Notes under the pieces: model-generated
Databases searched by the model: none
What the model was told of the DNA's origin: nothing
Seen by the model: the letters and a program-made list of their open reading frames with translations, nothing else
Shown here: positions 25,624 through 34,424 of the stretch, one piece after another
How positions within the stretch are numbered: the first letter of the stretch is position 1
Layout: every line of letters starts with the position of its first letter
Source: Paenibacillus sp. TCA20
Lineage (GTDB): Bacteria > Bacillota > Bacilli > Paenibacillales > Paenibacillaceae
Length of the DNA: 64,000 nt
Assembly (NCBI RefSeq): GCF_000732325.1
Contig: NZ_BBIW01000011.1
Coordinates: 62,001 to 126,000, forward strand
Direction of reading: 5' to 3'
Made by a program: the position numbers and the translations under genes

Positions 25624-26907
25624 CTAGTAGACCTGCAAACAGGAGGGAGGGAAGGAGAATTCGGTCTCCATAGGAGGGGTATGAGCAATAACTCTGCCTT
25701 GGCGAATAACATACAGCGGCTTCGGACGAAGCCGAATGGCGTCTGCGGCCTGCTGGGCGGGAAGAACAACCAGATTAGCCGGATACCCAGGATCGATTCC
25801 GTAATGGTCCTCCAGACCGAGAACACCGGCTCCATGCTTCGTGACCATATCTAGCAGCAAGCCAGTATCATCTCTTCCGGTCATATGCTCCAAATGTGCC
25901 GCCATATGAACCGCCTGCAGCAGATTGCCGTCTCCGTAGGGATAGAAGGGTGTCAGCATGTCATCGTGGGCAATGGCAACCGGAATGCCGGCTCTCGACA
26001 TATCCCGGATTCGCGCGATCCCTCTGCCTCTTGGATATGCATCGAATCGTCCCTGCATCGAGCTGTTAATCAGCGGGCAGGCAATAATATGGATGCGCGA
26101 GGCTTTGACAAGTCCGAGCAGCTTCTGGAAATACGGCTCATTATAATAAGCGGTAGCACTGCAATGACTGGCAGTTACTTTGCTATACAACTCATGCTTA
26201 ATGGCAAGCGCTGCTGTGCACTCCAGGAAGCGGGACTGCTCGTCGTCTGTTTCATCACAGAAGACGTGAACGAATGCATCATACTTCTTCGCTAGCTCGA
26301 AGCAAATCTCAAGTGACTCTACCCCATCCTCCCGGGTCCGTTCTCCATGCGGGATCGCCCCTACACCGTCAGCACCGAGCCGCAGCGCCTCCTCCATCCG
26401 CTCTGCATTCCCCGGACATGCGACGATGCCGTCCTGAGGAAAAGCGATCACCTGAAGCTGAACAACAGATGCCCACTCCTCCTTCAATGCAAGAAGTGTC
26501 TTTAACGCTGTCATCCGGGGATCGGAAATATCTGCGTGGGTCCGAATAAAGAGTACTCCATGTCCGACCAGAAGACGTATGACTTCGTTCGCCCGCTGCC
26601 GCACATCTTCCGGGGTGAGCCGCTTCTTGCGTTCACCCCACAGCTGAATCCCTTCCAGCAAGGTGCCGCTTCGGTTCCAGTCCGGTTCACCTGCGGTGAG
26701 CACGGTATCCAAATGAATATGAGATTCTACAAACGCAGGGAGCAAAAGTCCCCCTTGCCCGTCAATAATATGTTCTACTTCCTGATCACTTTTCCAGGCG
26801 TCGCTGCTGTTAGATGGCTCAATGGAATGAATGCGCCCGGACGCAAGGAATACATCCACATGACGGCCTTCCTGTGTCATTACATTTTTTAATATCGTCA
26901 TTTCCAT
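25624..26907 (-). CDS. Cytosine-deaminase-like amidohydrolase (distal gene)
   Basis: 427 residues of the CodA branch of the amidohydrolase superfamily. Visible are ESHIHLDTVL (two His), THADIS, CDETDDEQSRFLE, the ASHCSATAYYN strand and IAHDDMLTPFYPYGDGNLLQ (Asp), all close to E. coli cytosine deaminase. However, the metal-ligand His of the CodA motif VHCDE is Phe here (VFCDE). It starts inside the end of the next upstream gene (10-bp overlap, GGGAGGGAGAGCC as ribosome binding site), so the two are translationally coupled. It is the last gene of the seven-gene operon. The substrate is unknown, probably a ring with an amidine or amide bond. Confidence 0.8.
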   Translation of the reverse strand: MEMTILKNVMTQEGRHVDVFLASGRIHSIEPSNSSDAWKSDQEVEHIIDGQGGLLLPAFVESHIHLDTVLTAGEPDWNRSGTLLEGIQLWGERKKRLTPEDVRQRANEVIRLLVGHGVLFIRTHADISDPRMTALKTLLALKEEWASVVQLQVIAFPQDGIVACPGNAERMEEALRLGADGVGAIPHGERTREDGVESLEICFELAKKYDAFVHVFCDETDDEQSRFLECTAALAIKHELYSKVTASHCSATAYYNEPYFQKLLGLVKASRIHIIACPLINSSMQGRFDAYPRGRGIARIRDMSRAGIPVAIAHDDMLTPFYPYGDGNLLQAVHMAAHLEHMTGRDDTGLLLDMVTKHGAGVLGLEDHYGIDPGYPANLVVLPAQQAADAIRLRPKPLYVIRQGRVIAHTPPMETEFSFPPSCLQVY

Positions 26908-28280
26908 ACGGCTCTCCCTCCCATTCCTTCGGTTTCTAACACCGACTCCTCCCACAGCCTTTGAATTCGTTCCTCCCCAAAACGGCTTGCTGCCCTGGTC
27001 ACACTGACCCATGCTCCTGATTTCGCGACCCAGCGGCCGGCCGGCAGATGTGTGAACACTTCCTCCGGATTCCTCGCATCCACAATAACGAAGTCGGCTG
27101 CTCCACCTTTATGAATACCGTAATTCTCCAAGCCGGCTATGATAGCAGGCTTCACCGTTACCATATCGAGAAGCTTCACCATGTCCTCAGGACTGCCATA
27201 ATGGGCGGCATAGCCTGTAAGCTGCGCAATCTGCAGCAGATCTCCTCTCCCGAAGGGATGGAATGGATCGTGGATATTGTCCGATGCCGCGGCGAGAGCA
27301 ACTCCCCCCTCCATCAGCTCACGGACCCGGGTCACTCCGCGTCTTACAGGACCCAGGTCTGCTCTGCCTTGAAGATACAGATTGGCCGCCGGAAGAGTAA
27401 CCGCATGAACTCCAGCGAGTGACATCATCGCGATCAGCTCTTCAGCCTCAGCTGGGGGCATGGAAGACAGAGAGCATAAATGTCCGGCAGTGACCTTTCC
27501 ATGATAATCATATTTCAGTGATTCCTGAGCTACTTTAAGTACTGTCTTCATCTCGGGATTGTCCGTCTCATCGCAGTGCAGATCAATAGGCACTCCAAGA
27601 CGTAACGCCAGCTCAAATATGCCTTCTATATCTGTATCGGGGTTATGGGATAAATGCGGCGCACCGCCGATGCCGTCAAGGCCCATTCTGAGCGACTCCT
27701 CAATCAGCTCCATGCCTCTTCTTCCAAGATCGCGATAAGGAACCATGGGATACAGCTCCAGATCCACCACACCGCTCAGTAACGATCTAGCTTCCAGTGC
27801 AGCTTCCACTGTACGAATTGCAACATCTTCCCCTGCACTCACATTAAAATCGAGATGGGATCTCAGCCTGGTCGATCCATAAGAGACCGCCTGCAGAGCA
27901 GTCCTCACGATCCGTGCACGAATCGTCTCCTTCGAGAAGGATGCAGCTGCACGGCTGTAATTTTGAATGGCTTCAAGCAGTGTCCCCGTTTGATTACCTA
28001 CCTGGGACAGGCTGAAGGCTTTATCTAGATGCATATGTATATCCACCAGGCCAGGAAGCATCATTCGTCCCTTCAGATCAAACACCTTCTGCTCATTGCT
28101 CATATCCCTCCCCATGGGAAGCGCAAATGACGCAATGTCCGCAGCTTGGACCCTTTCCTCGCCTGAGGTCTGCTCCTGAACAGATTCATATTTCCCATCA
28201 CGAATCCGAATATCATAGAGCTTGCCCCGGCTCTTAAGATCGTGCAGTGAGGCATTGATTAAACGCAATGTTCCTGTCAT
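26898..28280 (-). CDS. Cytosine-deaminase-like amidohydrolase (proximal gene)
   Basis: 460 residues. The metal motifs are complete: DIHMHLDKAF, RSHLDFN, LHCDETDNPEM (with the His), the AGHLCSLSSMP strand and AASDNIHDPFHPFGRGDLLQ (Asp). It is related to cytosine deaminase and to N-substituted aminotriazine/creatinine amidohydrolases of the same superfamily. Similarity to its neighbour at 25624 suggests an old duplication or two successive ring-hydrolysis steps. It lies 136 bp downstream of the binding-protein gene, with a structured terminator between. Confidence 0.83.
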   Translation of the reverse strand: MTGTLRLINASLHDLKSRGKLYDIRIRDGKYESVQEQTSGEERVQAADIASFALPMGRDMSNEQKVFDLKGRMMLPGLVDIHMHLDKAFSLSQVGNQTGTLLEAIQNYSRAAASFSKETIRARIVRTALQAVSYGSTRLRSHLDFNVSAGEDVAIRTVEAALEARSLLSGVVDLELYPMVPYRDLGRRGMELIEESLRMGLDGIGGAPHLSHNPDTDIEGIFELALRLGVPIDLHCDETDNPEMKTVLKVAQESLKYDYHGKVTAGHLCSLSSMPPAEAEELIAMMSLAGVHAVTLPAANLYLQGRADLGPVRRGVTRVRELMEGGVALAAASDNIHDPFHPFGRGDLLQIAQLTGYAAHYGSPEDMVKLLDMVTVKPAIIAGLENYGIHKGGAADFVIVDARNPEEVFTHLPAGRWVAKSGAWVSVTRAASRFGEERIQRLWEESVLETEGMGGRAVWK

Positions 28281-28325
28281 ACTTCGCTCCTCCTATTCAG
28301 GACAGACCTATATTTCACTCTCATC

Positions 28326-28388
28326 AAAAAACCCCCTGCAGCTTATGCGTCAGCTGCCCAATAGGCCGGCGTCCGATAAGCCAGGAGG
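28326..28388 (-). terminator. Structured intrinsic terminator inside the operon
   Basis: On the minus strand CCTCCTGGCTTAT (28376-28388) pairs with ATAAGC-TG-CAGGGGG (28332-28346) with a two-base bulge, followed by TTTTTT. It stands between the transporter genes and the two amidohydrolases, so it can reduce expression of the latter. Confidence 0.65.
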
Positions 28389-28416
28389 CTGCAGCTCTTA
28401 ATAAGCTGTCAATCCA

Positions 28417-29454
28417 TTATTCGCTGGGACCGGGAAGAAATTCGGTCGTGAAGACATTTCCTATATCCTCTTTGGATTTCAGTAATCCAAGACTGTACAT
28501 ATCCTCCTGAAGCTTCGTCCAACGTTCTTCTGTCATGCTGAGCAGCCCGTTTGATTCCGTCTCGTCTGTAAAAATCAGCTCAAATTCCTGCTCCGCTCCA
28601 TACTTCATCCCTTCCAGCGTGAGATCGGGATTTCTTTCCTTCAGAAACTCGTTCATCTCTTCGTAATGGTCCTTGTAATAATTCCAGCCTTTGATGGAGG
28701 CGGCAAGGAACGATTTTACAACCTCAGGATTCTTCTCAAGGAACTCTTCTGTAGTAAACAGCACATTGGAATAAGGCTGAAATCCTGCATCATACGTCAG
28801 TAAATGACGGGTCTCAATCCCTTGCTGCTCGAGTGTATAGGGCTCTGATGTGACATAGGACTGTGTGACCGCATCCTTATCCTCAATGAAGTTAACGAAT
28901 TGCCCTGTATAGGTCTGATCCTTCACTTCTGTCAGATCATATTTCTTCTTGATAAAATCCCAATAGCCAGACCCTGGTGCAATATATACGTTCCGTCCGT
29001 CTAAATCCTCAAAATCCTGAATATCCGCATCTGCATGGAACAGCATCGCCTGCGGGCTCTTTTGGAAGATAGCTGCAATCGCTACAACCGGAATCCCGTT
29101 GTCTCTGGCGGTGAGCACTTCATCCGCTTGCCCCATACCGAACTGGGCTTTGCCGGAAGCAACGATCTGCATAGAGGATACCTGAGGTCCACCAGGCTCG
29201 ATGGTCATATCGATACCGGCTTCCTCGTAGTAGCCTTGCGCTAGAGCGGTATACTGCCCTCCATGCTCAGGCTGTGCAAACCAATTCGTCACCTGGGTGA
29301 TTTTTACCGGCTCCTTGTCGCCTTCTTCACTCGCGCTGGCGCTTCCTTCGGTTGTACTGCTGCCAGAGCCTGAGCTGCTGCATGCTGAAAATATAAGGGC
29401 GAGTGCCATCGTTACTGTGAGACCTGACATTTTCTTCTTCCATGAATTGTTCAT
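28417..29454 (-). CDS. NMT1/ThiY-like substrate-binding lipoprotein
   Basis: 345 residues. The signal peptide ends in the lipobox FSAC, followed by a Ser/Gly/Glu-rich linker. The mature part has the NMT1/THI5 pattern ITQVTNWFAQPEHGGQYTAL, AQGYYEEAGIDMTIEPGGP and SGKAQFGMGQADEVLTARDN. Relatives bind pyrimidine thiamine precursors, riboflavin or other heterocycles. It is encoded with its permease and ATPase and with hydrolases for heterocycle-like substrates, which supports a ring compound as ligand. Confidence 0.83.
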   Translation of the reverse strand: MNNSWKKKMSGLTVTMALALIFSACSSSGSGSSTTEGSASASEEGDKEPVKITQVTNWFAQPEHGGQYTALAQGYYEEAGIDMTIEPGGPQVSSMQIVASGKAQFGMGQADEVLTARDNGIPVVAIAAIFQKSPQAMLFHADADIQDFEDLDGRNVYIAPGSGYWDFIKKKYDLTEVKDQTYTGQFVNFIEDKDAVTQSYVTSEPYTLEQQGIETRHLLTYDAGFQPYSNVLFTTEEFLEKNPEVVKSFLAASIKGWNYYKDHYEEMNEFLKERNPDLTLEGMKYGAEQEFELIFTDETESNGLLSMTEERWTKLQEDMYSLGLLKSKEDIGNVFTTEFLPGPSE

Positions 29455-29496
29455 TCTCTTGAATCCCCCTTATATTTTGATTTCAGGAATCTTATC

Positions 29497-30384
29497 TTAG
29501 TTCTCGGATTTCATTTCAGACTCATGCCAGGAGCTGAGTGCCCATTTGGAGAAGGCACTTACGAGCAGATAGAAGGTAATCCCAAGAATCGAGGCGCACA
29601 GTCCACAGGCGAACAAATAAGGGGTCTGGAGTCTCGAAGAAGCGACTGTAATGGCATAACCAAGACCGCCTTCGCCGCCGCCAATGCCTGCGATATATTC
29701 ACCGACAATAGCTCCTACGACAGACAGGGTACAGGATATTTTCAGTCCTGCAATAATATACGGCATTGCGGCAGGCAGACGCAGTCTCCACATGATCTGC
29801 CAGCGTGAAGCATTGTAGAGCTTAAACAGGTTCTGCATGTTGCCATCGGTAGAATTAAGACCAATTAAGGTGTTGGATATCATCGGGAAGAAGCCAATCA
29901 GGAAGGCAATGATGACAATCGAATTTACGCCGGCACCAAACCAGATGACGATAATCGGGGCGATCGCGACAACCGGAATCGTTTGCAGCACGATTGCATA
30001 AGGATAGACTGCTTTCTCGATGATTTTGGAACTGGCAAGCAGTATGGCGCCGGATACCCCAATCACGATACTGAGCAAGAATCCAAACACCGATTCATAC
30101 ACCGTCGTCATGACCGATGTCATCAGGTTGCTCCAATTCTCTACGGCCGATAATACGATGTCCGATGGCTTAGGAAGCAAATAGGGAGCGTATCCGAGCA
30201 ATCTCGTTACGATCTCCCATAGACCGACAACAACGATGAAGGCGATGGCGGGAGGAAGAAATTTTTGCATGAAATTGTTGCTCTTCGCTGCTTTCGGGGT
30301 TTGGACAGCTGAGGCAGAAGGCGCATTACTGTCCTCTTTCTGACCCTTTTTTTCATATGCAAGCTTCGGCTGATTCATTGCCAT
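29497..30384 (-). CDS. ABC transporter permease, NMT1/SsuC type
   Basis: 295 residues. A charged N-terminus of about 45 residues is followed by some six membrane helices. The EAA loop reads FKLYNASRWQIMWRLRLPAA. IPVVAIAPIIVIWFGAG is typical of this permease family. It lies 42 bp upstream of the binding-protein gene and 36 bp downstream of the FAD oxidase gene. The start at 30384 follows AAAGGACGTG; a second in-frame ATG two codons on is possible. Confidence 0.85.
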   Translation of the reverse strand: MAMNQPKLAYEKKGQKEDSNAPSASAVQTPKAAKSNNFMQKFLPPAIAFIVVVGLWEIVTRLLGYAPYLLPKPSDIVLSAVENWSNLMTSVMTTVYESVFGFLLSIVIGVSGAILLASSKIIEKAVYPYAIVLQTIPVVAIAPIIVIWFGAGVNSIVIIAFLIGFFPMISNTLIGLNSTDGNMQNLFKLYNASRWQIMWRLRLPAAMPYIIAGLKISCTLSVVGAIVGEYIAGIGGGEGGLGYAITVASSRLQTPYLFACGLCASILGITFYLLVSAFSKWALSSWHESEMKSEN

Positions 30385-30420
30385 TGTCTAAGCACGTCCT
30401 TTCTATCAAGAGAGCCTATT

Positions 30421-31743
30421 CTAATCGATCTTGCCAGGGTTAAGCAGTCTTAACGGATCATTCTCCTGTTTCTTCTGTTTCATAAGCGGCAATATCCCTC
30501 GTCCGCCGGAGTCCAGTGAATACGTATGCGGGTTGGCCACATAAATTCCGTTAGCGTTAAAGAAATCAATGATTTCGTTCAAGCGCTCCTCGGTCGTATA
30601 ACGCACGACGGGTAGTGAAGACGGAGTGACTGCGCCACGGCTTCTCATCCATTCAAAATGAAGCAATACTTCATCTCCAAATGTTTCTTTAACTAGCCTT
30701 ACTTGTTCTCTGAAATGCGCTAAGGAGAATCCGGCCTGCAAATAGGTAATATTGTTCTCGCATTTAAGCGCCCATAATGTGGTGTGATTCCAGCCAAAGT
30801 CAGACAAGCCAATGCCTGATCTGTACTTCTCAGCCGGAATGTAATGGCCGACTGTTCCGCCATGCAGCTCCGCAAGACGTGCAAGGGCAGGCTGGCTTCC
30901 CTCCTCTGTCTCTAACAGAACCGCCGCTTTCTCGGGGACGACTACCTTTTTTAATGGTCTGAAATAGGAAGGTATGGGCCACTCGTGGGGAGAGATCAGT
31001 CTCTTGCGAATGGAATCATCATGAGACAGGTCATGGGAGAATTCCATAGCCTGCATAAAATCATCAAAGAATACGATAGACTGCTCCCATTCGGTCTTGG
31101 GTGCAAGTGGAATAACAAGCTCGGTCAGAATTCCGGTTGTGCCATAGTTATGAATATAGGCCGGAAGATCTTCGCCGGACACGACCAGTCTTCTCGGCTC
31201 CTCTTCCAGGGTATAGACGACGACCTCCGATACATTGCCGTCCCACAGGTCCCCCCAGGTGATGGAGCCGATCCCTCCTGAACCACCGCATACATAACCT
31301 CCGACGGTCGCCTTCATGAACGTGCTCGGATAAATTCGCAGTTCAAGCTCTCGTTCCCGGGCTGCCCGTTCCAGAGCTCCAAGTCTGACTCCACATTGCA
31401 CGCGAACTGAATTCTCTCCCCATTCAAGGATTTGATCCAGCTTGCTTAGATCGAGTACAATACCGCCTTCGAGCGGGATCGCCTGACCGTAGTTTCCAGT
31501 GCCTGCCCCTCTAACCGTAACAGGAACTTTATGGTGATACGCAATCTTGAGCAATGTCTCGACCTCAGCATCCGACTCGGGTCGAACAATGCTGTCCGCA
31601 ATCTTATCCTTCAGCCGTTTTTCAAGGACAGGAGAATACCAGTAGTAATCTTTCGAGAGCTTCTCCCTCGAATCAAGATCAAGCAGCACCTTATCTATTC
31701 CAAGCCCGTCAATACACACCTTCTCGATCTCAACAGCCATCAT
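30421..31743 (-). CDS. FAD-binding oxidoreductase (GlcD/VAO family)
   Basis: 440 residues. The PP-loop FAD domain (about 40-215) shows RPESDAEVETLLKIAYHH, VTVRGAGTGNYGQAIP, GIVLDLSKLDQI and GGYVCGGSGGIGSITWG. The C-terminal half is of the glycolate/lactate oxidase cap type and ends NPHTYSLDSGG, then LLNPGKID. It probably oxidises a C-O or C-N bond of the imported compound. AAGGAGG is 6 bp before ATG 31743; ATG 31740 is also possible. An upstream extension overlaps the ATPase gene and is unlikely. Confidence 0.82.
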   Translation of the reverse strand: MMAVEIEKVCIDGLGIDKVLLDLDSREKLSKDYYWYSPVLEKRLKDKIADSIVRPESDAEVETLLKIAYHHKVPVTVRGAGTGNYGQAIPLEGGIVLDLSKLDQILEWGENSVRVQCGVRLGALERAARERELELRIYPSTFMKATVGGYVCGGSGGIGSITWGDLWDGNVSEVVVYTLEEEPRRLVVSGEDLPAYIHNYGTTGILTELVIPLAPKTEWEQSIVFFDDFMQAMEFSHDLSHDDSIRKRLISPHEWPIPSYFRPLKKVVVPEKAAVLLETEEGSQPALARLAELHGGTVGHYIPAEKYRSGIGLSDFGWNHTTLWALKCENNITYLQAGFSLAHFREQVRLVKETFGDEVLLHFEWMRSRGAVTPSSLPVVRYTTEERLNEIIDFFNANGIYVANPHTYSLDSGGRGILPLMKQKKQENDPLRLLNPGKID

Positions 31744-31780
31744 CTTCATCCTCCTTGAACACGGATTTTTTTGACTTATG

Positions 31781-32587
31781 CTAGTGATGCAGCACCTCTG
31801 ACACTTGACCGACCAGCTTGCTGAACTCCGGCGCGGTGCGGAACGTTTCATCTCTCGGGAACGGTACAGGTACCGGGATCGTACTCGCGATTTTACCGGG
31901 TCTTGCTGTCATGACAACGATAGAGGTCGAGTGGTATACCGCTTCAAAAACGTTATGTGTAACGAATAATACCGTCATTTTCTTATCCTTCTGCCATATG
32001 CCAAGCAGCTCATCCTGAAGCGTCTGTCTGGTCATTTCATCGAGCGCTCCAAAAGGCTCATCCATGAGAAGCAGCTTCGGATCGGATGCCAGTGCTCTCG
32101 CGATCGATACCCGCATCTTCATCCCGCCTGAGAGCTGGCGCGGAAGGGCGTTCGCATAATCCTGCAGCCCAACCATCTCAAGCACATGCATTGCCTTCTC
32201 CACTCTTTCCTTCTTCGGGATCTTGCGCAGCTCCATCGGCAGCGTTACGTTGTCAATCACTTTGCACCAGGGAAGCAGTGTTGCATCCTGAAATACGAAG
32301 GAAATGTCACTCTGTTTTCTCGCTTCGGCAGGCTCCATACCCATCAGCCGCATTCTGCCGGCTGTCGGGTCTCCAAGTCCGGCGATCATACGGAATATCG
32401 TAGATTTACCGCAGCCGGATGGACCTACAAAGCTGACAAACTCGCCTTCCGGTATGCTGAGATTGACGTCCTGCAGCGCGATAGTGCCGGTCTGATAGAT
32501 CTTGCTGATGCCTTCCATCTCCACTAGCGGTGTCGTTCCTGGGTTAAGATTTGCCTTATTTCCCTGTGCTGTAATCAAGCTGCTCAT
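31781..32587 (-). CDS. ABC transporter ATP-binding protein, SsuB/TauB/ThiZ type
   Basis: 268 residues with a full set of nucleotide-binding motifs: Walker A GPSGCGKST (near residue 55), Q-loop FVFQDATLLPW, signature LSGGMKMRVSIARAL, Walker B LLLMDEPFGALDE and switch His in FVTHNVFEA. It powers the permease/binding-protein pair at 28417-30384. It is also the only SsuB-like ATPase in the window and might serve the ATPase-less permease at 10495. It lies 16 bp after the creatininase gene. Confidence 0.88.
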   Translation of the reverse strand: MSSLITAQGNKANLNPGTTPLVEMEGISKIYQTGTIALQDVNLSIPEGEFVSFVGPSGCGKSTIFRMIAGLGDPTAGRMRLMGMEPAEARKQSDISFVFQDATLLPWCKVIDNVTLPMELRKIPKKERVEKAMHVLEMVGLQDYANALPRQLSGGMKMRVSIARALASDPKLLLMDEPFGALDEMTRQTLQDELLGIWQKDKKMTVLFVTHNVFEAVYHSTSIVVMTARPGKIASTIPVPVPFPRDETFRTAPEFSKLVGQVSEVLHH

Positions 32588-32603
32588 CGTTTCATCTCTC
32601 CCT

Positions 32604-33419
32604 TTAAACGGATTCCATTTTTACTTTCTTGTCGAACTGGAACTCAAGCATCAGTCTAAACAGCTCCGCTGCATTCCTGCCTGCGGATGACAGCAGTGTG
32701 CTGCCCTTCTCGGCAGCAGCCAGCTGTGCATTTCCACAAACACCGGATTCCGATAAATCCTTCATCACCCATGCAAACCGTTTGTTGCTGAATTGAAGCT
32801 TCATTTCTGGAGTAACAGGCGGGTATTCATTTGGAAGCAAATCGCGATGCACCCAATCGTTATGGAGGTGCATGATCATCGATGTTTCCGAATCACCTGC
32901 GTGAATTCCGTATATGCGCTCCTCAGGTGTGAGGAGCTCCTTGTCATTATCGAGTCCGCCTCCATCAAGCCTGAATACCATCATCCCTGTCTTCTCTCTA
33001 ATATCTCTGGCAGCCAGGTTAAGCAGATCTGCATTTCCACCGTGTGTATTAAATAATACGAGTCTGTCAAAGCCGGATCTGGCAAGGCTGTCCGCGATGT
33101 CCATCAGCACAGCAAGCAGAGTTGTCGCTGATAAAGTCACCGTTCCGCTCCACCCTGCATGCTCATTACTTTTTCCATAAGGGAGATGCGGCAATAGCCA
33201 TATATTATCCTCTGGAGTCAGATGCCTGAATGCCTCCGTTAACATCCCTTCTCCAATCAGCGTGTCGGTATAAACAGGAAGATGCGGCCCGTGCTGTTCC
33301 ATTGCACCGATGGGCAGGATCAGCATAGCTCCCGTCTTGGCAAGTTCACCGATCTCCGGCCCGGACAGTCTGGGGAGGAACAACTCGTTGTAAGCCATTC
33401 CTTGATAACGTGCGGTCAT
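32604..33419 (-). CDS. Creatininase family amidohydrolase
   Basis: 271 residues of the metal-dependent creatininase fold. Conserved ligands are in LPIGAMEQHGPHLPVYTDT (Glu, His, Asp), LPYGKSNEHAGWSGTVTLSA and VLFNTHGGN. A Glu in HAGDSETSMIM is near the last metal position. Family members open cyclic amides (creatinine) or process other small lactams. It is the first gene of the operon, behind GAGGGGTGG. With two amidohydrolases, an FAD oxidase and a transporter it points to dissimilation of a nitrogen heterocycle. Confidence 0.85.
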   Translation of the reverse strand: MTARYQGMAYNELFLPRLSGPEIGELAKTGAMLILPIGAMEQHGPHLPVYTDTLIGEGMLTEAFRHLTPEDNIWLLPHLPYGKSNEHAGWSGTVTLSATTLLAVLMDIADSLARSGFDRLVLFNTHGGNADLLNLAARDIREKTGMMVFRLDGGGLDNDKELLTPEERIYGIHAGDSETSMIMHLHNDWVHRDLLPNEYPPVTPEMKLQFSNKRFAWVMKDLSESGVCGNAQLAAAEKGSTLLSSAGRNAAELFRLMLEFQFDKKVKMESV

Positions 33420-33442
33420 TCATATCCACCCCTCAGTTATGT

Positions 33443-33499
33443 ATTGTTGTTAGAAACAATGTAATGGGAGGAGGAGATGATGTAAACAAAATTTACGTC
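33443..33499 (-). promoter_or_regulatory. Operon promoter with two palindromic operators
   Basis: On the minus strand TTTACA (33481-33486) and TACATT (33458-33463) are 17 bp apart. GATGTAAA-N5-TTTACGTC (33479-33499, one mismatch) covers the -35 box. ATTGTT-N6-AACAAT (33443-33460) covers the -10 and start region. No regulator gene adjoins, so the cognate factor is encoded elsewhere. From 33500 to 33714 the DNA is AT-rich and I see no gene. Confidence 0.5.
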
Positions 33500-33714
33500 G
33501 TTTTGGTTTTTTATATAAAATGACAACTTTATTTTGTGCTTCGAGCACTTGATGATGTTACTTCAATGTTAGGTTAAAGAGAAGATATACGAAAAATCAA
33601 AAGGAAAACACTAAATATTGTTCGTTATTAAGGAGGGATTAGCAATAAAAGAGGTTTGAATTTGTTATGTAAAGTATGAATGTAATATATCTTCCATTTT
33701 CATGCTTTGTAAAT

Positions 33715-33764
33715 AAAAAAAGAGAAGGATGACTGTTTCATGTCAGATATCCTTCTCTTTTTTT
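33715..33764. terminator. Bidirectional terminator after thiE
   Basis: AGAGAAGGAT (33721-33730) pairs with ATCCTTCTCT (33749-33758). Six A precede and seven T follow, so it works in both directions; on the minus strand it ends the thiMDE transcript. Confidence 0.8.
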
Positions 33765-33770
33765 ACATTA

Positions 33771-34424
33771 TTAACCTTTAAAGTTATGTTGGAGCTGTCT
33801 CACACGGCCTGCAATATCCTCTGCATAGCTGATCGCAGAAATGACGGCTATTCCATCTGCTCCTGAAGCAAACACATCCTTGGCATTGTCGGCTGTAATT
33901 CCTCCGATGCCAACGATGGGAAGTGTAACATTCGCGTTCCGCATAACCTTAATGATCTCTGGACCTTGCACGGCCTGTGCATCATCCTTTGATTTTGTTG
34001 GATAAATCGGGCCTACTCCGATATAATCGGCCCCTTGCGCATAAGCCCTCGCCGCTTGTTGAATAGTATGAGCCGATATGCCGAGGATTCGATCTCCAAT
34101 TCTTTGTCTCACCAAGCCCGCTTCCTCATCCTCCTGACCGACATGGACACCGTCCGCATCCACTTCCAGTGCCAAGTCAACATCATCGTTCACAATAAAA
34201 GGTACTTTATGCTCTCTGCACAGCTTCTGCAAACTCCGGGCGAGTTCGATCCGCTCAGCGCCTTCAAGGCAGCCGGGACCTTTCTCTCTGAACTGAAATA
34301 ATGTCACCCCGCCGGTGAGTGCAGCCTCCAGTGTATCCTCCGGTGCTTGAACACAATTTCTACTACCCATTACAAAATAGACCCGAAGCAGCTCCTTCAT
34401 ACGGACACTCGAAATCCGGCTCAT
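33771..34424 (-). CDS. thiE: Thiamine-phosphate synthase
   Basis: Joins HMP-pyrophosphate and thiazole phosphate to thiamine phosphate. 217 residues in a TIM barrel with GGVTLFQFREKG, the FIVNDDVDLALEVDADGVHV strand, then GQED, GADYIGVGPIYPTKSK and VGIGGITADNA. Its ATG overlaps the thiD stop by 4 bp (ATGA), with AAAGGAGTGAGC in the thiD end as ribosome binding site. It is the last gene of the TPP-controlled thiMDE operon. Confidence 0.93.
   Translation of the reverse strand: MSRISSVRMKELLRVYFVMGSRNCVQAPEDTLEAALTGGVTLFQFREKGPGCLEGAERIELARSLQKLCREHKVPFIVNDDVDLALEVDADGVHVGQEDEEAGLVRQRIGDRILGISAHTIQQAARAYAQGADYIGVGPIYPTKSKDDAQAVQGPEIIKVMRNANVTLPIVGIGGITADNAKDVFASGADGIAVISAISYAEDIAGRVRQLQHNFKG

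Noticed and set aside
33420..33714. TPP riboswitch for the heterocycle operon
   Set aside because: The binding protein is ThiY-like, but neither strand has CTGAGA or the other conserved blocks here. The only THI element is at 36188-36280.
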